In this document: positions 16,524 through 25,053 of the stretch, one piece after another
Layout of the letters: every line of letters starts with the position of its first letter
Position numbering within the stretch: the stretch's first letter is position 1
From: Anderseniella sp963759095
GTDB lineage: Bacteria; Pseudomonadota; Alphaproteobacteria; Rhizobiales; Aestuariivirgaceae
Length of the DNA: 64,000 nt
Reading direction: 5' to 3'
Assembly (NCBI GenBank): GCA_963759095.1
Contig: CAVWYF010000004.1
Coordinates: 1 to 64,000 of the forward strand
Made by a program: the position numbers and the translations under genes
Notes under the pieces: model-generated
The model's input: the letters and a program-made list of their open reading frames with translations, nothing else
Told to the model about the DNA's origin: nothing
Database searches by the model: none

Positions 16524-18698
16524 ATGAATTTGACATTGACTGGATTTCCAACGCTCAGGCGAGCGGCACTTGCAGGTGCGCTGGGACTGGCGATCACCGG
16601 CACCTTTGCCGATAATGCTGCAGCGCGCTCGTCAAATGCTTCGGATGCATCCGGCATCCAGGAGCTGTTGACCACCAGCAACACGCGCTCACCGGCGCGC
16701 AATGACGCCATATCTGTCAGCGCGCTGAAGGCAGCCGTGCAAAAAGACTGGCGCAAAGCCTTTGATCTGGCCTCCAAATCGCAGGATCATGCAACACTGA
16801 AGGCGGTGGAATGGCTCTATATCCGCAAAAATCCTGCCGATGCCGGCGCCGACAGGATCATGAATTTCGTCATCGCCAACCCTGATTGGCCGGCAACAAA
16901 GCCGTTGACCCGGATGGCACAGGCTATACTGGCGCGAAAGACCACGCCGATTGATGCCGTGGCGCGGCATTACAACCGTTTTTCACCAATTTCATCGCAA
17001 GGCTATGTGGCCTATGCCCGGCTGGCGCTGGCGCGCGGCGACAAGGCGACCGCGACAAGCTCCATCAGAAAAGCCTGGGCCAGCCCAAAGCTGGCGGCCC
17101 ACCTTGAGAAGCAGATCGCCAATAATTTCAGGCACTTGCTAACGACCGCTGACCACAAGGCACGGATGTGGTCCCTAGTCATGGCACAGGAAACCAATGC
17201 CGCCATCCGCGCGGCAGGTTATGTTTCCAAGGCACACGCCAAGGCAGCAAGAACTGCCCAGGCCCTGATCCGGCGAAAAAAGACCGGACCGGCACATTAC
17301 AAAAAGCTGCCGGCCAAATTCCGTAATCATCCGCCGATGATATACGCCTATGCCCGCTGGCTGCGCCGCAAAGGCAAACACACTTCCGCCTATACCATGC
17401 TGAAACAGGCGCCCGCATCGCATGCCGCACAGATTGATCCGGCACAGTGGTTCGTCGAAAAGCGCCTGGTCGCGCGTCATCTGGCCGGACCCCAGTACAA
17501 AAAATACTGGCCTGGCATTTACAAGATGATGGCTGCGCATGGCTATACATCCGGCAAACAGTTCATAGAGGGCGAATTCCTCGCCGGCTGGTATGCGCTT
17601 CGCAAACTGTCCAATCCCGGCAAGGCAGCAGTTCACTTCAAGCGCATCACTGAAGCTGCAACCACCCGTACGGATGGGTCCAGGGGCTGGTACTGGCTTG
17701 GTCGCGCCCGGGCGGCAAAAGGCGAAAACGGCCGCGCTGAAGAAGCTTATCGTAGGGCAGCCGCCTCCCCGACCCTGTTTTATGGCCAGTTGTCACTGGG
17801 CAAGCTGGGCCAGGGCAAAAAACCACTGAAGATTGTCACCGGCAAAGCAACTGCCGGCGCCAAGCAAAGTGTCAGGTCAGTCGAAATTTTCCGCGCTGCC
17901 CAGTTGCTGGCCCGGGCCGGCGGGAAAAACCAGATTCTACCGTTCCTTTTTCCAATCGCGCGAGCCATCAAATCACGTGACGAAGCTGCAGCCGCCATTG
18001 ACCATATTCACACCCATGCCGGACACTTTGCGGCAGTGAGACTGGCCAAGGCTTTCGGCAGCCTCGGGCTTGATGTGGACAACTGGGCTTATCCGGTCAA
18101 CGCTGTGCCGTCCTGGAAAACCATCAATAACAAGGTCGAGCGCGCAGTCATCCTGGGCCTGTCACGACAGGAAAGCGAATTCAATGCTGTTGCCGGTAGT
18201 CAAGCCGGTGCCAGGGGCCTCATGCAGATCATGCCCGGAACAGGCCGGCTGATTGCCAAACAATACAAGTTGCGCGGTTACAAGACTGACCATCTGACGT
18301 CTAAGCCCGCCCTAAATGTTTCCATGGGCGAAGCTTACCTTGGTGATCTCATCAAGGAGTTCAAAGGTTCTTATATCATGGGCTTTGCCAGCTATAATGC
18401 GGGCCCCGGCAACACCATCAAATGGCTGAAGGCTTATGGCGACCCGCGCAATGGCCAGATTGATGCCGTCGACTGGATCGAGTCCATCCCGATCACCGAG
18501 ACCCGGAAGTATGTGCAGAAAGTCATGCAGAACGTGCATGTGTATCGCACCCGGCTGGGACACCGTAAACATACCATGCTTCGCGACATCAATCGTGGTG
18601 GCAACGGTGGTCGCGCCGCAGCTACATACTCTTCCCCGTCAGATTCAGGTTGCGGAGAAGGCAAGAAGACAATTGCCTCGCTGATTTCCGAGTGCTGA
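16524..18698 (+). CDS. Soluble lytic murein transglycosylase (Slt70-like)
   Basis: This enzyme cleaves peptidoglycan between MurNAc and GlcNAc with 1,6-anhydro ring formation in the periplasm. A twin-basic signal-like N-terminus (MNLTLTGFPTLRRAALAGALGLAITGTFADNAAA) is followed by a long alpha-helical superhelix (about residues 60-520) and the SLT domain with RQESEFNAVAGSQAGARGLMQIMPGTG (catalytic Glu about residue 550), NVSMGEAYLGDLIKEF, and FASYNAGPGN. About 724 residues. The open frame begins 54 codons earlier, but GAGG just before ATG 16524 and the signal peptide decide the start. Divergent from dapA. Confidence 0.92.
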   Translation: MNLTLTGFPTLRRAALAGALGLAITGTFADNAAARSSNASDASGIQELLTTSNTRSPARNDAISVSALKAAVQKDWRKAFDLASKSQDHATLKAVEWLYIRKNPADAGADRIMNFVIANPDWPATKPLTRMAQAILARKTTPIDAVARHYNRFSPISSQGYVAYARLALARGDKATATSSIRKAWASPKLAAHLEKQIANNFRHLLTTADHKARMWSLVMAQETNAAIRAAGYVSKAHAKAARTAQALIRRKKTGPAHYKKLPAKFRNHPPMIYAYARWLRRKGKHTSAYTMLKQAPASHAAQIDPAQWFVEKRLVARHLAGPQYKKYWPGIYKMMAAHGYTSGKQFIEGEFLAGWYALRKLSNPGKAAVHFKRITEAATTRTDGSRGWYWLGRARAAKGENGRAEEAYRRAAASPTLFYGQLSLGKLGQGKKPLKIVTGKATAGAKQSVRSVEIFRAAQLLARAGGKNQILPFLFPIARAIKSRDEAAAAIDHIHTHAGHFAAVRLAKAFGSLGLDVDNWAYPVNAVPSWKTINNKVERAVILGLSRQESEFNAVAGSQAGARGLMQIMPGTGRLIAKQYKLRGYKTDHLTSKPALNVSMGEAYLGDLIKEFKGSYIMGFASYNAGPGNTIKWLKAYGDPRNGQIDAVDWIESIPITETRKYVQKVMQNVHVYRTRLGHRKHTMLRDINRGGNGGRAAATYSSPSDSGCGEGKKTIASLISEC

Positions 18699-18763
18699 TG
18701 CAGACATGCGGGGTTGGGGCGTCGCAATCGACACCCTGACACCAATTCATGCCTGAAATTCAG

Positions 18764-19429
18764 CTACTTTTTCTTGGCGGGCCGCGCGGTTGTTGATTTT
18801 GACTGACTCTTGGTTTTTGCCGAACCACCTGAACCATAAAGCTTGTTGAATTGGTCCATGTCATCTGCCGCAAGCAGCCTGGCCTGGGCAATCCACTCGT
18901 CCCGCTCTATACGGCCCTTGTAGCGCAGGTGTTCATCCACCCAGTCAACCTGATCCTTGCCCCACGCGGCAATCTGGTCAAAGTGGAAATACCCCAGGCC
19001 GTGCAAGGTTTTTTCCAGCTTCGGGCCAACTCCGGAAATCATCTGTAACTTGTCAGGTTTGCCGTCGCGCGCGCCAGGCAATCCTTTCGGGCGAACCGCC
19101 TTACCTGTCGAAACCGGTGCAGCGGCGGTTTTGGCCGCCGGTTTGGATGTTGCAGCCTCGGGTTCAGCTTTGGGTTCAGCTTTGGGTTCAGCTTTGGGTT
19201 CAGCCTTGGGTTCAGGCATCGGTTTGGCTTTCGAAACTGCCGCTGGTTTGGGTTCAGGCTTAGCGGCATCGGCAGCAACCGCCTGCGTTTTTCTGACACT
19301 GGTTTCGGCAGATTTTACCGCAGGTGAATTATCGGCAGCGAACATTGTGCGGAACAGACACCCCAGAATGCAGCCGATCAAAAACGCGAGCAACATCAAA
19401 AGCAGTAGTTCAAGTGTGAGATGCGGCAT
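18764..19429 (-). CDS. Membrane-anchored protein with PKAE repeats and NuoE-tail-like helix-hairpin-helix domain
   Basis: A 221-residue protein with one N-terminal transmembrane helix (LTLELLLLMLLAFLIGCILGCLFR), then an Ala/Lys/Pro/Glu linker containing four tandem PKAE units (about residues 71-88), then a compact domain DKLQMISGVGPKLEKTLHGLGYFHFDQIAAW (about 127-157) with a helix-hairpin-helix GVGPKLE motif, and a basic tail ending in AKKK. The domain closely resembles the extension found at the C-terminus of alphaproteobacterial NuoE and some other proteins. No nuo genes are nearby. Role unknown; a periplasm-spanning linker or a cytoplasmic nucleic-acid contact is possible depending on topology. 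Confidence 0.75.
   Translation of the reverse strand: MPHLTLELLLLMLLAFLIGCILGCLFRTMFAADNSPAVKSAETSVRKTQAVAADAAKPEPKPAAVSKAKPMPEPKAEPKAEPKAEPKAEPEAATSKPAAKTAAAPVSTGKAVRPKGLPGARDGKPDKLQMISGVGPKLEKTLHGLGYFHFDQIAAWGKDQVDWVDEHLRYKGRIERDEWIAQARLLAADDMDQFNKLYGSGGSAKTKSQSKSTTARPAKKK
19160..19219 (-). repeat. 12-bp tandem repeat encoding PKAE units
   Basis: The unit TTCAGCTTTGGG is repeated about four times with a final diverged unit, in frame within the gene at 18764-19429, where each unit encodes Pro-Lys-Ala-Glu on the minus strand. The near-identity at DNA level suggests recent slippage expansion, so copy number may vary between strains. Confidence 0.85.
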
Positions 19430-19564
19430 TGTTCATTTTCCCTCTGATTCTGGCGCTCTGGAGCGGGATGGTTTTTGACCGGATCAGCCAGAAACCACAA
19501 AATTAAATGTTTCCAATACATTACGGCATATTTGCGCAGCGGTTGATTGCATGCCTGTGTATCA

Positions 19565-19598
19565 GGGCCATGGGTTCAAGTGAATCCATGCAGCTTTA
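19565..19598. repeat. Short copy of the composite palindromic repeat
   Basis: ATGGGTTCAAGTGAATCCAT (19570-19589) is the 20-bp palindromic core of the element at 55430-55449 with one mismatch, followed by CAGCTTTAG. It overlaps the stop codon of the 41-residue ORF at 19596. The arms could act as a hairpin after that gene. Confidence 0.6.
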
Positions 19599-19721
19599 GT
19601 GAGCGTCGGCACTCCGGCATGTCACCCAGCCAACAATAAGTCCCAGCACCAAAGCGGCTGCGAGCCAGTGCCAGTTGTGGCTGGCGACGATCATCGCATC
19701 GTTGAAATTCCAGGCATTCAT
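19596..19721 (-). CDS. Small membrane protein (41 residues)
   Basis: An ORF beginning MNAWNFNDAMIVASHNWHWL and continuing with one strongly hydrophobic segment (about residues 19-33, AAALVLGLIVGWV), ending TCRSADAH. GGGAG lies eight bases before the ATG. It starts 12 bases after the OmpA-family stop on the same strand, so it is very likely in the same transcript. No family is recognised. Its size, a good SD site, a membrane helix and tight spacing support a real gene; function is unknown. Confidence 0.65.
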   Translation of the reverse strand: MNAWNFNDAMIVASHNWHWLAAALVLGLIVGWVTCRSADAH

Positions 19722-19733
19722 TGTGCAACTCCC

Positions 19734-21158
19734 TCAGTTTAGGACCTTGAATTCCGTGCGCCGGTTCGCCGCACGGCCTTTTCTGGTCCTGTTGTCGGCA
19801 ATCGGCTGGCTTTCACCATACCCGACGGCAGATATATTGTCTGCACTGGCGCCACGGGCAACCAGCGCATCACGTACCGCATTGGCACGCCGTTCGCTCA
19901 GCGTCTGATTATACTTTCCAGAGCGCTGCCAGTCAGTGTGACCGCCGATTTCAATTTTCACATCGCCGCAGCGTTTGATCGCAGTCGTCAGCAGGTTCAA
20001 CAAATTAGTACTTTTTGCCAGTGTTGTGGCTTTTCCCGGCAAAAATCCGATTTTTTCCGCAGCCAAAACGTCGTCCAACAGGGTCTGACACTGGCTTGCA
20101 GACACCGCTTGTGAAGCTGCAACCGGTTCTGCAGGCAGAGCTTGTCCCGGGGCGACGATCTCGATTTCATTGATCGTCGTATCCGAACGCTGATTACCGG
20201 CTTTATCGGCGACAACAACTTTCACATCATAGCTGCCGGGTGGCAAGTCTTTCGGCGTGAGAACGGACCAGTGGCCCTTGCCGTCCGACGAAAGCAGATC
20301 AGATCCGCCCATCGCATATGTTTCACCTTCAAATGACACTGCCATTGTAGCGGCATCAGTTTCCGGATAGGTGCCGGAAAGCAGCGGACGCGGGTGTTCG
20401 GACCTGTAACTGTTGACTGTTGGAACGCCAGGAGGTGTTGCATCTATCGTCAGTTCGGCGTCACTGGCGTCCACTGCAACGCTGCCGGTTGCACTGATGG
20501 CTTTGGCCGAGACATTATAGGTGCCGTCGTCCATGTTTTCGCTGATCCGCAATGTCCAGTTGTTGCCGTCGGTTACTAGGCCATCCCCGGCACCAGCCAC
20601 ATAAGTTTTGGAAGCCACTGATATACTTAAACTTTCGGCTTCTCCGGATGGCCAGGCACCGGTGATGACCGGTTTTCGCTGACGGGTAAGCAGGGTGTTG
20701 ACTGTCGGCACCGCCGGCGCCGATGAATCCACAACCACCTCACCGAATCCACGGTCTGTCGAACTGTTGCCGGCCTTGTCCGTGACAACCACCACGACGT
20801 CATAGGTATTGTCGGCAAGATCTTTACCGAGATTGAGGGTCCAGTTGCCACTGCCGTCACTGGTCAGTTCGCCATCTTTACCCAGTTCGTAGGTTTTACC
20901 GGCAATTTCCACTGTCAGCCTGTTGGCATCGCCCTCCGGCCAGGTTCCGGTTACCGATGGACGCACGGAACGCCCGGACGTTTTGTTGACAGTTGGTGCT
21001 ACAGGCGGCGCAGCGTCCACTTCGGCAGTATTTTGTGCCACATCTTGCGCCACCGTGGCGAAAATCTCGCCTGTAGCGTTGGCCGCGCCTGCCGCAGTCA
21101 CAGCAAAAGGCACAATCATCCACGGCGCCACCGATTTTGCCCAGTTGTACTTCACCAT
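19734..21158 (-). CDS. OmpA-family protein with three Ig-like repeats
   Basis: About 474 residues: a signal peptide (MVKYNWAKSVAPWMIVPFAVTAAGAANA), three Ig-like repeats of about 95 residues each beginning with PTVN and carrying TW/TYPEG, NWTL and TYDV patterns (about residues 50-335), and a C-terminal OmpA/peptidoglycan-binding domain with IEIGGHTDWQRSGKYNQTLSERRANAVRDAL and GYGESQPIADN...RRTEFKVLN. The protein should link the outer envelope to peptidoglycan and project Ig repeats in the periplasm or outside. GAGGAAG precedes ATG 21158. It is followed by the 41-residue membrane peptide and diverges from the porin. Confidence 0.88.
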   Translation of the reverse strand: MVKYNWAKSVAPWMIVPFAVTAAGAANATGEIFATVAQDVAQNTAEVDAAPPVAPTVNKTSGRSVRPSVTGTWPEGDANRLTVEIAGKTYELGKDGELTSDGSGNWTLNLGKDLADNTYDVVVVVTDKAGNSSTDRGFGEVVVDSSAPAVPTVNTLLTRQRKPVITGAWPSGEAESLSISVASKTYVAGAGDGLVTDGNNWTLRISENMDDGTYNVSAKAISATGSVAVDASDAELTIDATPPGVPTVNSYRSEHPRPLLSGTYPETDAATMAVSFEGETYAMGGSDLLSSDGKGHWSVLTPKDLPPGSYDVKVVVADKAGNQRSDTTINEIEIVAPGQALPAEPVAASQAVSASQCQTLLDDVLAAEKIGFLPGKATTLAKSTNLLNLLTTAIKRCGDVKIEIGGHTDWQRSGKYNQTLSERRANAVRDALVARGASADNISAVGYGESQPIADNRTRKGRAANRRTEFKVLN

Positions 21159-21827
21159 GAAACTTCCTCTCACTGACTACGTAACTCTGCATCTTGCCTG
21201 TTTCGACAATGCGCAGGCAGTTTGCCATTGTTTTGGGCTTCGCGGCACACAAGAATCAAGCCGGAAGACGCCAGGTTTTTCTCTCGACCAATGAAATCAG
21301 GAGTGATTCTCTGTCACAACACCTTAAAGGCACCTATCCACATCGTTTCATCCACAATCCCTCCGGCAGGCACCTGCAGCAAAAGCTGTATGTCCCAACC
21401 ATTGACTGGTACATTGAGTAAATGGCAATAGCAGCACAATGCCTTGACTTGTTCAGGTCCTGGCAATTCGAGTACAGCTTGCTGTGAAAATCTTTAAAAA
21501 CCGCAGTTTTCAGGCGTTTTTTGAAGACATAGCAGGGCTAGCAGCATTGGAAAACCGCATCTCGTATATACAATGTACCTGCCTGGCAGGCACCGAAAGG
21601 CATGTCACACCCCAAACTTACCCTTGCGATTGACTGTGGTAAATATGTCACACTTTTCAAAATAGTGTACCGGAGGTCTATCTGATGGTTGATTTCTGCG
21701 CGTCGAACCTAGAAAACAGTTCTTGTGTGATTTGGTTTTACACGCCGTCCTCCTAAAGTCCCGGTTTGCAGGGGAAAAATTTCCGGGGGGCAAACCTAAC
21801 TCTAGATAGCTTATGGGAGCATCCATA
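21159..21827. other. Long intergenic region before the porin
   Basis: About 670 bases with no supported gene, lower in GC than the flanks, especially 21470-21780. It separates two divergent envelope genes and should hold both promoters and the porin leader. A short inverted repeat TGCCTGGCAGGCA occurs near 21580. No riboswitch or sRNA family was recognised. Confidence 0.5.
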
Positions 21828-23228
21828 ATGACAAATATTCTTCGTAAGGCCCTGCTCGGTGGTGCGGCTCTCGCCGTAATGACCACTGGTGCGGCTGCTG
21901 ATGAACTTGCGACTTTGAAAGCTCAGCTTGCTGCGCTGCAAAGCCAGGTAGATACAATCCAGTCAGCACCTGCTCAGGCACCTGCCGGCTCTTCTTTCCT
22001 GCGCTATGAGCGTGGCACTGGTGGCAACACATGGGGTCTCGACGCAGTCAAGGACAGTGCAAATGCGAATGAGGGCGGTGGTTTCACCGTTGCTATAACG
22101 CCGACTGCTGATCTTCCTGCTCCGGTAGCTGAAGTGACTGTATACGGTTACGTTGGCGCCCATGTTGCCTATGATTTTGATGAAGAACATGGCGTTTCCA
22201 ACTCATTCAGTCTTGGTAATCTCGACGGTGACTCTGGCGACCATATCGGTATCACGGCAAGGCAGTCCCGTTTCGGTATCAAATCCAAGATCGATACCGC
22301 TATCGGCCAGCTTCGCACACAGATCGAGGGTGACTTCACATCCGGTGCCGGCAACTCCGGAAGCACCCTGTTCCGCCTGCGTCATGCTGTTGGCCACTGG
22401 GACATGACACCCAACTGGACCTTCACCATGGGTCAGTACTGGATGACAGCAGCTCTGCTGCCAATCGGTGTGTCCACAGTTGATTTCGCTGGTTCGCTGT
22501 TGACATACTCACGTGCCGCACAGGTTCGCCTGAGCTATTCAGACGGTCCGCTTTCATGGGCAGTAGCCATTGAAGAGCCAACATTCTACTCTGATACCAA
22601 CATGCCGAACATTGCTGGTTATCTGCAGTACGACATTGCTGGTGGTCACCAGTTCATCGTAACCGGTGAAGTAGCTGACTGGGAAGGCGCTAGCTCTCCT
22701 GACTCAGCTGCAGGCACTTGTTCTGTTGGCCTGGGAGTTACTCTCGAGGCTTGTGACAGGCGCATGGTGGCGTATTTACGCCAACCTTTGCAGGTCAATG
22801 CTGCTAACGACGAACTCGGCTGGGCTGTTCAGGCTGGTGCCAATTTCAACCTGGCTGATGTAGCAACCCTGACCGGTGGCATCGGCTACGGTGAAGGTCT
22901 GCTGGAAACCAAGTTTGCCGGTGTAGGCATGGACGCCATCGACGTTAACGGTGATCCGCTTGAAACACTGGCATTCCTTGTCGGACTGTCATTCGGCCTC
23001 AGCGAAACTACCTCGTTCAACGCCCTGTTCTCCTATGTCGAAGCTCTCGGTAATCAAGATGAGGCTACTGACATCGAGAAGGCTTACAAGGTACAGGCCA
23101 ACATTCTGTGGCAGCCTGTCAAGCAGATGCGCATGGGCTGGGAAGTTATCTGGGCTGAAACCGAAACTCAGGCCGGTGTTTCTGAAGATGGTGTCCGCGC
23201 CACCTTCGGCACATGGTTCTTCTTCTAA
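21828..23228 (+). CDS. Outer-membrane porin
   Basis: A 466-residue barrel with a signal peptide (MTNILRKALLGGAALAVMTTGAAA), a short coiled coil just after it (DELATLKAQLAALQSQVDTIQ) as in trimeric porins, many amphipathic strands, and a C-terminal FGTWFFF, whose final Phe is the outer-membrane assembly signal. GGGAG eight bases before ATG 21828 fixes the start. Codons differ from neighbours, with many GCT, GGT and GTA codons, as in highly expressed genes. A strong terminator follows. Substrate is unknown; the family includes general diffusion and carbohydrate or phosphate porins. Confidence 0.88.
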   Translation: MTNILRKALLGGAALAVMTTGAAADELATLKAQLAALQSQVDTIQSAPAQAPAGSSFLRYERGTGGNTWGLDAVKDSANANEGGGFTVAITPTADLPAPVAEVTVYGYVGAHVAYDFDEEHGVSNSFSLGNLDGDSGDHIGITARQSRFGIKSKIDTAIGQLRTQIEGDFTSGAGNSGSTLFRLRHAVGHWDMTPNWTFTMGQYWMTAALLPIGVSTVDFAGSLLTYSRAAQVRLSYSDGPLSWAVAIEEPTFYSDTNMPNIAGYLQYDIAGGHQFIVTGEVADWEGASSPDSAAGTCSVGLGVTLEACDRRMVAYLRQPLQVNAANDELGWAVQAGANFNLADVATLTGGIGYGEGLLETKFAGVGMDAIDVNGDPLETLAFLVGLSFGLSETTSFNALFSYVEALGNQDEATDIEKAYKVQANILWQPVKQMRMGWEVIWAETETQAGVSEDGVRATFGTWFFF

Positions 23229-23258
23229 GAACTATACAGATATCTGATCGACTATTGG

Positions 23259-23290
23259 CTGGCCTGAGGTTTTCCTCAGGCCAGTTTTTT
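23259..23290 (+). terminator. Rho-independent terminator of the porin gene
   Basis: A perfect 11-bp stem (CTGGCCTGAGG / CCTCAGGCCAG) with a TTTT loop is followed directly by TTTTTT. It starts 30 bases after the porin stop. This is the clearest intrinsic terminator in the window. Confidence 0.95.
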
Positions 23291-23437
23291 GTATGCGATA
23301 CCTGCAATAATCCCCCTTGTGCAGACACAGGTGCGTGGTAGAACCTGCCACTGTGACCTATCCACCGCCAAAAGCCCTGCTCCGCCTTCCGCGCTTCCCG
23401 CAACAAACGGGTACGCAGCGGCCTGGCCGCCATAAGG

Positions 23438-25053
23438 TTGCTGCTGCGCAAGACCCTGCTGCAGGAAGCAGCCGTGCAACTGCAACAACTGCAACAACTC
23501 GACCCGGCAAATATCGAAATCGCCCTGCTTCAGGCCGAATTGCTGACGCTTGCAGGCGACCATGACCGGTCCTGCCAGTTGCTGAAACAAATTCTCTCAC
23601 GGCATCCAGGCCTGGTACCGGCCCTTGTGTTGTCCGCACGGGCACACACCGCAGCCAAACGCCATCTTGATGCGCTGGATGTCCTGCAACTGGCCCATGA
23701 ACTCACCCCGGATGACCACGGCATTGCAAAACTGTTAGCCGACACATTGACCGACCTGCGCCGCCATGAAGACGCCGCGCGCATTCTGAGCCCGGTAGCC
23801 CGCAAATCCAGATCACCGGCTGACCTGGCACAACTTGCCGGTCTGCACGACAAAGCCGGTAACATGGCCGCGTGTCTGGACACATATGACCGTGTAAATC
23901 TCGCCCTCGCCCGGCCTGCATGTCCTCAAGGCCGGCGCACTGCTGGCACACGGTCACAAAACCGACGCCCACGCGGCTATTGATGACGCAATGCGCGCGT
24001 CTGCCGACAACGCATCATTGCGCTTGTTCATTGCCAAGAATTTCGCCGCTGAATTCGACCCGGCCCGGCAGATACAAGAGATTGAAGCCGTGCTGGCTGG
24101 CCCCGGCAACACCAGGCTGGTCGCCGAAGACCGGGCCCGGCTGAATTTCGCACTCGGTCTGGCATACGAACGAACCGGCAATTTCGCAGAGGCATTTCGC
24201 GCCATTGAGGAAGCGAACCGGTATGCGAAGCCGGAAAACCTCGCAAGCGATCAACAACTGGAAAAAGTGGCCCTGGGCATAGCCGAACATTTCACCAGGG
24301 CCCGACTGGCCCAACTTGCACCTGCTGGTCATGCTTCACACCAGCCTGTGTTCGTCAGCGGCTTGCCACGCTACCGGCACCACCCTGGTCGAGCAGATTA
24401 TCGCCAGCCATCCCGATGCAGAAACTGTCGGTGAGCTGGAGTTGATCCCGCAATTGAGACAATCGATGGTGTCGCTGCAATCGCGCGATTTAAACCGCTG
24501 TGCGCAAGCCTGGCTTGCTGCAGTTCCCCAGAGCAAATCCGGACACGCACGGATCATAGACAAGTCAATTTCCACCGTACTTTACACAGGTCTCGCCATG
24601 TTGATGTTTCCCAGGGCGCGTTTCGTGTTTATGAGACGACACCCCATGGACATTTACTGGTCGGCCTTTCGTGAGATGTTCGGGACCAACGCCCTCACCT
24701 TCACTTATACGCCACAGGCACTTGTCCGCCGCATCCAGTTCTCCGAACACATCAGGTCATTGTGGCAACAGCGTTTCGCGGACCGTATCCTGACTGTGAG
24801 ATATGAAGACCTGGTCTCCGATACCGAAGCAAGCACTCGTAGCATTGTCGCTCACACGGGACTTGAGTGGAGTGATGATTGTCTAAACTTCCACAAATCG
24901 AGGACGGTTGTTCGCACAGCATCAATGACCCAGATTCGCGAACCGGTATACAAGTCGTCAGTGGGCCGGTGGCAGGCATATCGTTCACAGCTTGCCCCTG
25001 TTGCGTCTGCACTTGCCGAACTGATTACCGATTATGAAAAGACCTCTGATTAA
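23438..25053 (+). pseudogene. TPR-sulfotransferase, two frameshifts as read
   Basis: A tetratricopeptide-repeat sulfotransferase transfers sulfate, usually from PAPS. Three overlapping frames give one continuous protein: TPR repeats (LLQEAAVQLQQLQQLDPANIEIALLQAELL onward), a break near 23900 where GLHVLKAGALLAHGHKTDAHAA continues in the next frame, then a second break at about 24371 inside the PAPS 5'-phosphate loop: VFVSGLPR in one frame, GTTLVEQIIASHP in the next. Each break equals one surplus base. The end (RTVVRTASMTQIREPVYKSSVGRW) is intact. The true start is unclear; a TTG at 23438 opens the frame and the coding signal may begin nearer 23340. It overlaps the next paralogue by TAATG. Confidence 0.75.

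Noticed and set aside
19160..19219. Tandem repeats considered as a CRISPR array
   Set aside because: The 12-bp units have no spacers and encode in-frame PKAE repeats.
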